Source of the DNA: JAKAQB01 sp027320105 | GTDB lineage: Bacteria > Actinomycetota > Acidimicrobiia > Acidimicrobiales > Palsa-688 | Direction: 5' to 3' | DNA length: 64,000 bases | Assembly: GCA_027320105.1 (NCBI GenBank) | Contig: DAHVMA010000099.1 | Span: forward strand, 1-64,000 | In this document: positions 1 through 8,454 of the stretch, piece after piece | Numbering within the stretch: the first letter of the stretch is position 1 | Layout: the number at the start of each line of letters is the position of its first letter | Position numbers and translations under genes: made by a program | Notes under the pieces: model-generated | What the model was told of the DNA's origin: nothing | Seen by the model: the letters and a program-made list of their open reading frames with translations, nothing else | Database searches by the model: none

Positions 1-276
1 ATCGACGAGCTCGAGCCGGCCAAACGGGGGCCTTACGCCGGGGTCGTCGGCTACTTCGACTTCTCCGGGAACCTCGACACCGCCATAGCGATCCGGACGA
101 TGGTTGTGGCGCCCGACGGCACGGCAAGCGTGCAGGCGGGGGCGGGCATCGTGGCCGACAGCGACCCGGCCGACGAGGACCTCGAGTGCCGCAACAAGGC
201 GGCCGCCCTGCTGGCGGCGGTTCCCGGGGCCCGGCGCATCACGGCGGCGCGCGGCCAGGCGGTGGCCCGTGCCTGA
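1..276 (+). CDS. trpE: Anthranilate synthase component I, 3' end only
   Basis: The window opens inside this gene; 91 codons and the TGA remain. The visible end of the protein carries the chorismate-binding-enzyme signature RGPYAGVVGYFDFSG followed by AIRTMVV and AGAGIVADSDP, which is typical of TrpE C-termini. The family converts chorismate and glutamine (or ammonia) to anthranilate, the first step of tryptophan synthesis. The stop overlaps the GTG start of the next gene by 8 bases. It heads the trp cluster that continues to 5312; trpG and trpD are not in the window. An isochorismate or aminodeoxychorismate synthase relative is possible from the fragment alone, but the trp context makes TrpE far more likely. 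Confidence 0.9.
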   Translation: MDELEPAKRGPYAGVVGYFDFSGNLDTAIAIRTMVVAPDGTASVQAGAGIVADSDPADEDLECRNKAAALLAAVPGARRITAARGQAVARA

Positions 277-1069
277 GGTGCGCCACCACCGCTTCGCCCG
301 GGACGCCGCCGTCGTCGAGGGCCCCGAGGCGGCCACCTACCTGCAGGGCCAGCTGAGCCAGGACGTCCTGGGGCTGGCCGTCGGCGACTCTTCGTGGTCG
401 TGGCTGCTGGCACCTGCGGGGAAAGTCGACGCCCTCGTCCGCGTCGCTCGGCTGGGCGACGAACGCTTCGTGGTGGACACGGATGCGGGGTGGGGCGACG
501 TGGTCGTCAACCGCCTCACCCGTTTCAAGCTGCGCACCAGGGCCGACATCGCCGCGACGAGCTTCGATGTCCTCGCCGTGCGCGGCGCCCGGCCGGAGGG
601 CGCGGCCCTGACCGCGCTGTGGTCCCCGATCGAGGAGGGCGTCGACCTCCTCGACGGTCCCGCCCCGGGCCGGCCGCTCGGCGACGACGAGTGGGAAGCG
701 GAGCGCATCACCGCCGGGGTGCCTGCCATGGGCGCCGAGCTCACCGAGCGCACCATCCCCGCCGAGACCGGCCTCGTGGCCCTGACCGTGAGCTTCACCA
801 AGGGTTGCTACACGGGCCAGGAGCTCGTCGCCCGCATCGACTCCCGCGGTGGCCACGTCGCCCGGCACCTGCGCCTGTTGCGCCCCGAGCGACCCCTCGT
901 CGCCGGCACCGACCTCACCGCCGGCGGAAAGGTGGTCGGCTCGGTCACCAGCGCCTCGCCCACCGAGCCGGTGGCCCTCGGATACGTCGGCCGGGCGGTG
1001 GAACCCGGCGGCACGGTCCTAGCCGGGGACATCCCCGTCGAGGTCGTCGCCCTGCCGTCCCGGGGATGA
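269..1069 (+). CDS. ygfZ: YgfZ/GcvT-type folate-binding protein
   Basis: A protein of 266 residues of the YgfZ family, tetrahydrofolate-binding relatives of the glycine-cleavage T-protein that help in assembly or repair of iron-sulfur clusters. The diagnostic motif KGCYTGQE is present near residue 180, with the conserved Cys, and is followed by R-x-D and the C-terminal barrel. The GTG at 269 was chosen because it gives a normal N-terminus (PEVRHHRFARDAAVVEG) and overlaps trpE by 8 bases; an upstream extension into trpE would be artefactual. Its position inside a trp operon is unusual. The stop at 1067-1069 overlaps the ATG of the lipoprotein gene (ATGA). Confidence 0.88.
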   Translation: MPEVRHHRFARDAAVVEGPEAATYLQGQLSQDVLGLAVGDSSWSWLLAPAGKVDALVRVARLGDERFVVDTDAGWGDVVVNRLTRFKLRTRADIAATSFDVLAVRGARPEGAALTALWSPIEEGVDLLDGPAPGRPLGDDEWEAERITAGVPAMGAELTERTIPAETGLVALTVSFTKGCYTGQELVARIDSRGGHVARHLRLLRPERPLVAGTDLTAGGKVVGSVTSASPTEPVALGYVGRAVEPGGTVLAGDIPVEVVALPSRG

Positions 1070-1908
1070 GGCGGGCGACGCTGCTCCTCGGCACCGCCGC
1101 CGCCGTCGTCGTCGCCGGCTGCGGGCCCCAGGTCGGGAGGTTGTCGATCCCGGCCCCGCCGCCGAGCCGGCCCGTGGCGACGACGGCACCACCGAGCACG
1201 GTCGACGGAGCCGCTGTCAGCCTGCCGACCGTCCCCGGCGTCACCACGACGACGGCGCCGGGGCTCGGTCCCGGCGGGGCGACGGTCACCGGGACCGTGA
1301 GCGGACCGGGCGGCCCGGTCACCGGGGCGACCGTCCTCGTGCAGAGGGTGGTCGGAGACCGGGCGGCGAGCACCGAGGTCGCCACGGCGGCCAACGGAAG
1401 GTTCACCGTCGCCGGCGTGCTCGGCGGCCTCTACCGCCTCCGCGCCTGGGACCCGCCGCACCTGACGATGCTCCAAGCGGTCCTGCGGTGGGTGCCCGAC
1501 GGGACGACCCAGGCCGTCGAGCTCACCCTTGCCTCCTTCGGGACCGCGCTGGCGGTGACCGCCTCGTTCGACCCCGACCCTCCGGTCGTGGGCCGACCGG
1601 TCACGGTGGCGGTGCTGGTCAGGCGCCCTACGGTCACCGCCGGCGGCTCGGTCAGCGACGTCCCGGTGACGGGGTTCAGGGTCCGACTGTTCGGCGCATC
1701 CTGGGTGGTCAGCGGCCCGGCGACCGCGACCACGGGACCAACCGGGGCGGCGACCTTCGTCGTCACCTGCCACGCCGCCGGGAGCCAGGCGCTCGGCGCC
1801 GTCGTGGGAGCCGGGAGGGTGAGCCTCCGCCCGCCGGCGTGCGTGGCGCCCTCCCCTCCGCCGACGAGCGTGCCCAAGACCAAGAGGCACCGGGCCCGCC
1901 ACCGGTAG
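1066..1908 (+). CDS. Secreted lipoprotein with carboxypeptidase-regulatory-like and Ig-like domains
   Basis: A protein of 280 residues. The N-terminus MRRATLLLGTAAAVVVAGC is a clear lipoprotein signal with lipobox VAGC (Cys 19). A Pro/Thr/Ser-rich linker (about 25-65) follows. Next is a Gly-rich beta domain resembling the carboxypeptidase regulatory-like fold (GTVSGPGGPVTGATVLVQ to LYRLRAWDPP, about 68-130), then an Ig-like region with two cysteines and a basic tail. It is probably an envelope-anchored adhesin-like or structural protein; no catalytic motif is seen. ATGA overlap with the ygfZ-like gene implies translational coupling. It has no obvious link to tryptophan synthesis, although it sits between trpE and trpC. 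Function unknown. Confidence 0.75.
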   Translation: MRRATLLLGTAAAVVVAGCGPQVGRLSIPAPPPSRPVATTAPPSTVDGAAVSLPTVPGVTTTTAPGLGPGGATVTGTVSGPGGPVTGATVLVQRVVGDRAASTEVATAANGRFTVAGVLGGLYRLRAWDPPHLTMLQAVLRWVPDGTTQAVELTLASFGTALAVTASFDPDPPVVGRPVTVAVLVRRPTVTAGGSVSDVPVTGFRVRLFGASWVVSGPATATTGPTGAATFVVTCHAAGSQALGAVVGAGRVSLRPPACVAPSPPPTSVPKTKRHRARHR

Positions 1909-1919
1909 GCTCGCCGGCC

Positions 1920-2708
1920 ATGGGCACCTACCTGGACCGCATCCTCGCGGCGCACCGCGCCGCGGCGGGGGCGGACGGCAGGGACCTCGACGCTCTCGTC
2001 GCTGCGGCGTCCTCTGCCACCCCCGCCCGCCGCTTCGCCGCCGCACTGGTGGCCCGACCCGGGGTCTCGGTCATCGCCGAGGTGAAGCGGGCCAGCCCGA
2101 GCCGCGGGCCGCTCGCTCCCGACCTCGACCCCGCCGTCGTGGCCGCCCAGTACGAGTCGGGCGGGGCGGCGTGCCTGTCGGTTCTCACCGACAGCGCGTT
2201 CTTCCGGGGCTCGGCGGCGGACCTGGCGGCCGCCCGCGCCGCGACCCGCCTGCCCGTGCTGCGCAAGGACTTCACCATCGGGCCCGCCGACGTGTGCGAC
2301 GCCCGCCTCATGGGCGCCGACGCCGTCCTGCTCATCGCGGCCGCGCTGGACCAGGAGGAGCTCGCCGAGCTGCAGGCCCTCGCCGCCCGGGTGGGGATCG
2401 ACGCTCTCGTCGAGGTCCACGACGAGGCCGAGGCGGAGACCGCCGTCGCGGCCGGCGCCACGCTCATCGGGGTCAACCAGCGCGACCTGGTGACCTTCGA
2501 GGTGGACACCGACCGGGCGGAGCGGGTCGCCAAGGTGCTTCCCGACGGCGTGGTCATCGTCGCCGAGTCCGGGGTCGGCGGACCCGCCGACGTCGCCCGG
2601 CTCGCCGACGCCGGCTTCGACGCCGTCCTCGTCGGGGAGTCCCTCGTGACAGCGCCCGACCGGGCAGCGGCCGTCGCCGCCCTCAGCCGGGCCGGGAACC
2701 CCCCGTGA
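1920..2708 (+). CDS. trpC: Indole-3-glycerol phosphate synthase
   Basis: A TIM-barrel enzyme of 262 residues that converts CdRP to indole-3-glycerol phosphate in tryptophan synthesis. Family motifs are in order: VIAEVKRASPSRG (catalytic Lys and substrate-binding residues, about 52-64), LSVLTD, LRKDFTI (catalytic Lys, about 112-118), DALVEVHDEAE, GVNQRDL and VAESGV. The length is normal for a monofunctional TrpC. The start is the ATG 11 bases after the lipoprotein stop. The stop overlaps the GTG of trpF (GTGA). Confidence 0.97.
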   Translation: MGTYLDRILAAHRAAAGADGRDLDALVAAASSATPARRFAAALVARPGVSVIAEVKRASPSRGPLAPDLDPAVVAAQYESGGAACLSVLTDSAFFRGSAADLAAARAATRLPVLRKDFTIGPADVCDARLMGADAVLLIAAALDQEELAELQALAARVGIDALVEVHDEAEAETAVAAGATLIGVNQRDLVTFEVDTDRAERVAKVLPDGVVIVAESGVGGPADVARLADAGFDAVLVGESLVTAPDRAAAVAALSRAGNPP

Positions 2709-3373
2709 TCGTCAAGATCGAGGGCATCACCAACGAGGACGACGCCCTGCTGTCAGTCGCCCTCGGTGCCGACATGGTGGGGTTCGTGTTCGCGCCCTCG
2801 CCCCGCCAGGTCGCGCCGCAGGTCGCTGCCGACATCGCCAAGCGCTTGCCGACCGATGAGGTGATCGCGGTCGGTGTCTTCCGCGACGAGCACCCCAAGC
2901 GCGTCGTCGAGGTGGCGCTGCGGGCGGGGATGCGCGGCGTGCAGCTGCACGGCGGGGAGACCCCCGAGCAGACCCGCTGGATCAGGGAGCGGATGCCATT
3001 CGTGATCAAGGCGTTCGCGGCCGGCGACCGGCGCGTGGCCAGAGCCGCCGACTACGGAGCCGACGTCGTCCTGCTCGACGCCCCGAGCCCCGGGTCCGGT
3101 CGGGTGTTCGACTGGGCGCTGGCCGCCGAGGTGCCGAGCGGGCGTCGGTTCATGTTGGCGGGCGGTCTCACGCCTGACAACGTGGCGGGCGCCATCGTCC
3201 GGACCCGCTGCTGGGGTGTCGACGTCGCGTCTGGCGTCGAGCGCTCACCGGGCGTGAAGGACCCGGTGAAGCTGCGGGCCTTCATCGCCGCCGCCAAGAC
3301 CGCCGCCCCCGAGCCGGCCGAGGACGCCGCCGATCCCGACGACGGGCCGTACGACTGGGAGGCGGACGGGTGA
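2705..3373 (+). CDS. trpF: Phosphoribosylanthranilate isomerase
   Basis: A TIM barrel of 222 residues that isomerises N-(5-phosphoribosyl)anthranilate to CdRP. Diagnostic motifs are VKIEGIT at the N-terminus, the ADMVGFVFAPSPRQV segment, GVQLHGGE, and LAGGLTPDNV followed by GVDVASGVE, which forms the phosphate-binding end of TrpF. The usual catalytic Cys in the K-x-C-G start motif is replaced here: the protein reads KIEGIT, with Glu where Cys is normal. This deserves attention because that Cys is the general base in characterised TrpF. An acidic tail (EPAEDAADPDDG) extends past the barrel. GTGA overlaps are present at both ends. Confidence 0.92.
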   Translation: MIVKIEGITNEDDALLSVALGADMVGFVFAPSPRQVAPQVAADIAKRLPTDEVIAVGVFRDEHPKRVVEVALRAGMRGVQLHGGETPEQTRWIRERMPFVIKAFAAGDRRVARAADYGADVVLLDAPSPGSGRVFDWALAAEVPSGRRFMLAGGLTPDNVAGAIVRTRCWGVDVASGVERSPGVKDPVKLRAFIAAAKTAAPEPAEDAADPDDGPYDWEADG

Positions 3374-4533
3374 CGATGGCGGAGCCGTCGGCGTCCGGAC
3401 GGTTCGGGGACTACGGAGGCCGGTTCGTGCCGGAGGCCCTCGTGCCGGCGTGCGCCGAAGTGGAGGCGGCGTTCCGCGTGGCATGGGCCGACCCGGCGTT
3501 CGTCGGCACCTACCGGGACCTGCTGCGTGACTACGCCGGCCGGCCGACGCCGGTCACCGAGTGCCGGCGGCTGTCGGAGGTCCTCGGCGTGCGGGTGCTG
3601 TTGAAGCGGGAGGACCTGACCCACACCGGTTCCAACAAGATCAACAACGTGCTCGGGCAGGGCTTGCTCACCCTGGAGATGGGCAAGAAGCGGCTGATCG
3701 CCGAGACGGGAGCCGGCCAGCACGGGGTAGCTGCCGCGACGGCCGCCGCCCTGCTCGGCTTGGACTGCGTCGTCTATATGGGCGAGGTCGACACCCAGCG
3801 CCAGGAGCTCAACGTCTTCCGCATGCGGCTCCTCGGCGCCGAGGTGGTTCCGGTCCGCACCGGCAGCCGGACGCTCAAGGACGCCGTCAACGAGGCGATG
3901 CGGGCCTGGGTGGCCGAGGTCGACACCACCCACTACTGCCTGGGTTCGGTGATGGGCCCGCACCCCTTCCCCTGGATGGTGCGGGAGCTCCAGCGCGTCG
4001 TCGGCGACGAGGCGGCCGAGCAGTGCCGCGCGCTGCTCGGCACCGACCCAGACCTGGTCGTGGCGTGCGTGGGCGGGGGGTCCAACGCGGCGGGGACCTT
4101 CGCCGGCTTCGTCGACACCGGCGCCGCCCTCGTCGGCGTCGAAGCCGCCGGTGGGGCGGCGGTCGCCCGGGGTGTCCCCGGCGTCCTCCACGGGATGCGC
4201 TCGCTGCTGCTGCAGGACGAGGATGGTCAGATCCTCGAGGCCGAGTCGATCTCCGCCGGGCTCGACTACCCCGGCATCGGACCCGAGCACGCCTTCCTCG
4301 CCACCACCGGCCGGGCCCGCTACGAGTCGGCGGGCGACGACGAAGTGCTCGAGGCCCTGCAGCTGCTCTCCCGGACGGAGGGGATCATCCCCGCCCTCGA
4401 GCCTGCCCACGCCCTGGCGTGGCTCGTGCGGGCGGCCCGCTCGGGCGAGGTCGGCCCTGGCTCCACCGTGCTCGTCACCCTGTCGGGGCGGGGCGACAAG
4501 GACGCCGAGCAGGTGATGAGGCTCCTCGGGTGA
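3370..4533 (+). CDS. trpB: Tryptophan synthase beta chain
   Basis: The PLP enzyme of 387 residues that condenses indole with serine. Motifs: GDYGGRFVPEAL at the N-terminus, KREDLTHTGSNKINN containing the PLP lysine (about residue 87), AETGAGQHG, the phosphate-cradle VGGGSNAAG and C-terminal SGRGDKD. The length fits a TrpB1-type partner of TrpA. The GTG at 3370 overlaps trpF by 4 bases, and its own stop overlaps trpA by 4, so trpC-F-B-A are translationally chained. Confidence 0.98.
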   Translation: MTMAEPSASGRFGDYGGRFVPEALVPACAEVEAAFRVAWADPAFVGTYRDLLRDYAGRPTPVTECRRLSEVLGVRVLLKREDLTHTGSNKINNVLGQGLLTLEMGKKRLIAETGAGQHGVAAATAAALLGLDCVVYMGEVDTQRQELNVFRMRLLGAEVVPVRTGSRTLKDAVNEAMRAWVAEVDTTHYCLGSVMGPHPFPWMVRELQRVVGDEAAEQCRALLGTDPDLVVACVGGGSNAAGTFAGFVDTGAALVGVEAAGGAAVARGVPGVLHGMRSLLLQDEDGQILEAESISAGLDYPGIGPEHAFLATTGRARYESAGDDEVLEALQLLSRTEGIIPALEPAHALAWLVRAARSGEVGPGSTVLVTLSGRGDKDAEQVMRLLG

Positions 4534-5312
4534 GCGGAGTCTCCCTGGAGCCCGCCCTGCGGGCCCGGCGCGACGCCGGCGTCAAGCTGCTCGTCACCTA
4601 CATGACCGGAGGGTTGACCGCCGACTGGGTCGACTACCTGCAGGTGATGGTGGAGGCGGGGGCGGATGCCGTCGAGATCGGGCTGCCGTTCTCGGACCCG
4701 ATGATGGACGGCCCGACCATCCAGGAGGCCTCCGTGCGGGCACTGGAGCGGGGTACGACACCCGAGACGATCCTCACCGCCATCGCCCGGCGGGAGCAGC
4801 CCGTCCCGCTCGTCGCCATGACCTACGCCAACCTCGTCTTCCGGGGCGGGCTCCAACGGTTCGCGGCCCGCCTGTCGGCCGCCGGCGTCACGGGGGCGAT
4901 CGTCCCCGACCTGCCCCTCGAGGAGTCCGGGCCGTGGGAGCAAGCCGCCGGGGTTGCCGGCGTGGCGACCGTCCTGCTCGCTGCCCCGGTGACGCCCGAC
5001 GACCGGCTGGCGCTGCTCTGCGAGCGCTCCCACGGCTTCGTCTACGGCGTCAACCTCATGGGTGTGACCGGCGAGCGGGCCAGCCTGGCCCGCTCGGCGG
5101 GCGTGCTGGCCAAGCGGCTCGGGGCCCACACCGACAAGCCCGTCGTGATGGGGTTCGGGATCTCGACGCCGGACCAGGCGGTCGAGGCGGCCTCGGAGGC
5201 CGACGGGGTCGTCGTCGCCTCTGCCCTCATGAGAGCGGTGCTCGACGGTGCCGGCGTCGCAGAGGTCGGCGACCGCGTCGCCGACCTGCGCGCCGCCCTC
5301 GACCGGGGCTGA
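4530..5312 (+). CDS. trpA: Tryptophan synthase alpha chain
   Basis: A TIM barrel of 260 residues that cleaves indole-3-glycerol phosphate to indole and passes it to TrpB. Catalytic signatures are visible: VEIGLPFSDPMMDGPTIQ carries the catalytic Glu and Asp, IVPDLPLEES forms loop 6, and VYGVNLMGVTG and VMGFGIS form the phosphate site. The GTG start overlaps trpB. It is the last gene of the trp cluster; the next gene is convergent 15 bases downstream. Confidence 0.97.
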   Translation: MSGVSLEPALRARRDAGVKLLVTYMTGGLTADWVDYLQVMVEAGADAVEIGLPFSDPMMDGPTIQEASVRALERGTTPETILTAIARREQPVPLVAMTYANLVFRGGLQRFAARLSAAGVTGAIVPDLPLEESGPWEQAAGVAGVATVLLAAPVTPDDRLALLCERSHGFVYGVNLMGVTGERASLARSAGVLAKRLGAHTDKPVVMGFGISTPDQAVEAASEADGVVVASALMRAVLDGAGVAEVGDRVADLRAALDRG

Positions 5313-5327
5313 CCGGACCGGGGCGGC

Positions 5328-6371
5328 TCACCGCGAGAAGGAGAGAACCGTCTTCACGTCGCCCGGCTGGCGGGCGTACGCGTCCTTCCACGACGACAGC
5401 GGGACCGTGCGCGTGATCAGCTTGCCCAGCCATGTGCGCTCGGCACGGGCGAGGGCGTCGGCGCCCGCCTCGTAGTGGCGGCGGTTGGCGTTGACCGAGC
5501 CGAAGACCACGTCGTTGCCGAGCACCAGCTGGCGGTTGAGCGAGCCGGCGTCGATGGAGACCGTCCGGCTCGACGACACCCCAGTCAGGCACACGACGGC
5601 GTCGGTCGAGGTCGTCTCCATCACGTCGAAGATGAGCTGGCCGACGCCGGTGCACTCGATGACGACGTCGGCCCGCACGCCGGCGTCCTGCACGCTGCCG
5701 TGGTGGTAGGTCGCACCCAGCTCGGCCACCAGATCCGGTTTGAGGCCGTCGGTGACCTGGTCGAGCACGTGCACCTCCAGGTCGCGTTGGCGACCGAGCA
5801 GCGCGGCGAGCAGCCCGATCGGCCCGGCACCGGTGACGAGCACGGTGCGGGGCTGCCACACCGCCCGCCGGCCTATGCGCTCGATGTGGTCCCACGCCTT
5901 GGCGACCACGGTCGTCGGCTCGAGCAGGACCCCCAGGTCGCCCAGGCCCGGATCGACCTTCACGAGGAAGTCGGGGGTGATGCGGTAGCGTTCCCGGGCG
6001 TAGCCGTGGTGCTCCTTGATGCCCCATTCCGTGTACTGCCCGTTGCGGCACATGTCCCACTCGCCGGCGGCGCAGTTGGGGCAGGGCTGGGGGTCGGGCC
6101 GGCGGACGATGGCGACGACCAGGTCCCCCTTGGCGAATCCGCAGCGCTCGGGTGCCTCGAGCACCTCGCCGAGGGACTCGTGGCCGATGGCGAGGCGTTG
6201 CTCGCCCGGCGGGGCCCAGCCGTAGTCGCCGTCGATGATCTCGAGGTCCGTCCCGCACACGCCGACGGCCCGGGTGGCGACGAGGACCGGGCCGTCGGAG
6301 TCGGGGGGTTCGGCCAGCTCGGTGAGATCCACCGAGCCCTGCTGGAGCGGGATCACCGTCACGGCGCGCAT
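5328..6371 (-). CDS. Zinc-dependent glucose 1-dehydrogenase-like MDR enzyme
   Basis: A medium-chain dehydrogenase of 347 residues, closest in pattern to archaeal-type glucose/galactose 1-dehydrogenases that oxidise aldose to the lactone with NAD(P). Evidence: GVCGTDLEIIDGDYG (catalytic zinc Cys), IGHESLGEV (zinc His and Glu), structural-zinc-like cysteines in PCPNCAAGEWDMC, the characteristic MCRNGQYTEWGIKE stretch, and a Rossmann VTGAGPIGLL (about 180). It is divergent from the YqgE gene with 68 bases between starts. The substrate is inferred from the GDH-specific segments; another polyol or aldose is possible. It does not belong to the trp operon, which converges on it. Confidence 0.85.
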   Translation of the reverse strand: MRAVTVIPLQQGSVDLTELAEPPDSDGPVLVATRAVGVCGTDLEIIDGDYGWAPPGEQRLAIGHESLGEVLEAPERCGFAKGDLVVAIVRRPDPQPCPNCAAGEWDMCRNGQYTEWGIKEHHGYARERYRITPDFLVKVDPGLGDLGVLLEPTTVVAKAWDHIERIGRRAVWQPRTVLVTGAGPIGLLAALLGRQRDLEVHVLDQVTDGLKPDLVAELGATYHHGSVQDAGVRADVVIECTGVGQLIFDVMETTSTDAVVCLTGVSSSRTVSIDAGSLNRQLVLGNDVVFGSVNANRRHYEAGADALARAERTWLGKLITRTVPLSSWKDAYARQPGDVKTVLSFSR

Positions 6372-6439
6372 GGGGAGAACCTACGCGGTGGCGCCGGGCG
6401 GGCGGTCGCCGCGGCCCCCGCCGTGGGTAGAACCAAGCC

Positions 6440-7015
6440 ATGACGGAGGGGACATTCACCGGGAAGCTGCTGGTGGCCAACCCCCGCCTCACCGACCCCA
6501 ACTTCGATCGGACCGTGGTGCTCGTCTTGGTCCACGGCGACGACGGCGCCCTCGGCGTGGTCCTCAACCGGCCGAGCGCCACGACGGTGGAAGAGGCGTT
6601 GCCCCAGTGGGCTGAGCGGGCGGCGCCGCCGGCGCGCATGTTCGTCGGGGGCCCGGTTGGCCGCGACTCGGTGATCTGCCTGGCCCGTGTCCCCGCCCCC
6701 GCCGCCCTCGAGGCCAGGGCCGGCGACGACGTGTGGCGCGCTGTCGAAGGCGACCTCGGCACCTTGGACCTCGACACCGACGCCGACCGCCTCGACGACA
6801 CCGTCACGGACCTGCGGATCTTCGCCGGCTACGCCGGCTGGGGTGGGGGCCAGCTGGAGTCGGAGCTGGTCGCCGGCGCGTGGTGGGCGCTGGACGCCGT
6901 CCGGGACGACCCTTTCAACACCGAGCCGGGAGACCTCTGGCACCGGGTGCTGCGCCGCCAGGGCGGGAGGCTCGCCATCGTCGCCGCATACCCGCCGGAC
7001 CTGTTGCTCAACTGA
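6440..7015 (+). CDS. YqgE/AlgH family protein (UPF0301)
   Basis: A small cytoplasmic protein of 191 residues matching the YqgE/AlgH family throughout: GKLLVANPRLTDPNFDRTVVLV, GALGVVLNRPS, FVGGPVGRDSVICLAR and AGYAGWGGGQLESEL. The family's molecular role is not settled; AlgH was first described as an alginate regulator. The length is normal. It is transcribed away from the dehydrogenase gene, followed after 59 bases by a P450 gene on the same strand. Confidence 0.93.
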   Translation: MTEGTFTGKLLVANPRLTDPNFDRTVVLVLVHGDDGALGVVLNRPSATTVEEALPQWAERAAPPARMFVGGPVGRDSVICLARVPAPAALEARAGDDVWRAVEGDLGTLDLDTDADRLDDTVTDLRIFAGYAGWGGGQLESELVAGAWWALDAVRDDPFNTEPGDLWHRVLRRQGGRLAIVAAYPPDLLLN

Positions 7016-7074
7016 GACCCGACGCGGGGGCGGGCATGGCAGGATGACGGCGTTCGCCCGAGGGGAGCGTGCCG

Positions 7075-8322
7075 ATGAGCGGGAAGCGACCGCCGGTGGA
7101 GGACTTCGCCACTGACTTCGACCACACCGACGACCGCTGGGTCGCCGATCCCTACAGCATCTGGGATGACCTGCGCCGTCGCTGCCCGGTCGCCCACACC
7201 GACCGCTACGGCGGGGCGTGGCTGCCAGTCCGCCACGACGACGTGGTCGCCGTCGCCTACGACACCGAGCACTTCACCTCCCGCAGCGTCGTCGTGAGCG
7301 AGCTGCGCCCCGGGCCGGACGACCTGCCGGCTCCGATCGGGCTGGCCCCACCGATCACCTCCGATCCGCCCTTCCACGCCCTGGCCCGCCGGATGCTGCT
7401 CCCCGCCTTCTCGCCCAAGGCCGTCGCCGGCTACGAGGCCTACACCCGGCAGCTGTGCCGGGAGCTGCTCGACGCCGTGGGCGGCGCCGCCGTCGTCGAC
7501 GGCTCTGTCGACTTCGCCCGCCACATCCCGCTACGCGTGATCGTGCGCATGCTGGGCTTCCCCGAAGCCGACGCCGACGTGTTCCGCTCGTTCATCAGCG
7601 GCACCCTCGAGGACGTCGGCGAGTCGGCCGAGCAGCGGGAGGCGCGGGTGGGGGAGGCGACGATGGAGCGCTACATGGACGAGCGCATCGCCGAACACCT
7701 CGCCTCCCCCAGCGACGACCTCACCGGCTTCCTCCTCGGCGCCGAGCTCGACGGCCGCAAGCTGCACCCCGACCACGTCCGGGGCACTATGGTCCTCCTG
7801 CTCATCGCTGGCATCGACACGACGTGGTCGGCGGTGGGGGCCTCCCTCTGGCACCTGGCGACCCGGCCCGGGGACAGGCACCGGCTGGCCGCCGCCGTGG
7901 CGGCAAGGGGCAGCCCCGGCACCGGAGAGGCGGGACTTCTCGGCACGGCCGTTGAGGAGCTCCTCCGTGCCTACGCCCCCGTCACCATGGCCCGCCTCGT
8001 CGCCAAGGACGTCGAGCTCGGCGGCAGGCAGCTGAGGGAGGGCGACTGGCTGCTCCTGCCGTTCCCCGCGGCCAACCGGGACCCAGCCGCCTTCCCCGAC
8101 GCCGACAAGGTGGTGCTCGACCGGGCGGTCAACCGCCACGCCGCGTTCGGGCTCGGCATCCACCGCTGTCTCGGATCGAACCTCGCCCGCATGGAGCTCC
8201 GGGTCGCCCTCGAGGAGTGGTTGACCCGTTACCCCGACTTCGAGCTCGCCGATCCCGCCGGCGTCGTCTGGTCCGCCGGCCAGATCCGGGGACCCCGGGT
8301 CCTGCCGCTCCGGGTGGCATAG
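7075..8322 (+). CDS. Cytochrome P450
   Basis: A soluble bacterial-type P450 of 415 residues. The oxygen-activation helix AGIDTT is at about 245-250, the E-x-x-R pair EELLR at 294-298, and the heme loop FGLGIHRCLG at 358-367 with heme ligand Cys 365. ATG 7075 was preferred over GTG 7069 because the AGGGGAG at 7061-7067 lies 7 bases before it. No ferredoxin or ferredoxin-reductase gene is adjacent, so redox partners must come from elsewhere. The substrate cannot be read from the sequence; many actinobacterial relatives hydroxylate terpenoids, steroids or fatty acids. A 51-bp palindrome follows the stop. Confidence 0.95.
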   Translation: MSGKRPPVEDFATDFDHTDDRWVADPYSIWDDLRRRCPVAHTDRYGGAWLPVRHDDVVAVAYDTEHFTSRSVVVSELRPGPDDLPAPIGLAPPITSDPPFHALARRMLLPAFSPKAVAGYEAYTRQLCRELLDAVGGAAVVDGSVDFARHIPLRVIVRMLGFPEADADVFRSFISGTLEDVGESAEQREARVGEATMERYMDERIAEHLASPSDDLTGFLLGAELDGRKLHPDHVRGTMVLLLIAGIDTTWSAVGASLWHLATRPGDRHRLAAAVAARGSPGTGEAGLLGTAVEELLRAYAPVTMARLVAKDVELGGRQLREGDWLLLPFPAANRDPAAFPDADKVVLDRAVNRHAAFGLGIHRCLGSNLARMELRVALEEWLTRYPDFELADPAGVVWSAGQIRGPRVLPLRVA

Positions 8323-8403
8323 CCGCCGCCGGCCCCGACCGCCGCCCGCCGGCCCCGACCGCCGGAAGAACCGGCAAACCCGGCAGGTGGCGGTCCTCGC
8401 ACG

Positions 8404-8454
8404 CGTTGTTTGGGCAGTTGTCCGCGATTATCGCGGTGAACTGCCCAAACAACG
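8404..8454. repeat. 51-bp nested palindrome, copy 1, between convergent genes
   Basis: The outer arms CGTTGTTTGGGCAGTT (8404-8419) and AACTGCCCAAACAACG (8439-8454) are perfect reverse complements. Inside, after a 2x2 mismatch, CCGCGAT (8422-8428) and ATCGCGG (8430-8436) pair around one central base. An almost identical copy is at 29326-29376, again between convergent genes. The 3' end of the DUF559 gene enters the element. It is likely a bidirectional terminator or a REP-like dispersed element; there is no transposase nearby. Confidence 0.9.

Noticed and set aside
8404..8454. Palindrome as an insertion-sequence end
   Set aside because: No transposase gene, no target-site duplication and no second inverted end nearby; a stand-alone hairpin repeat explains it better.
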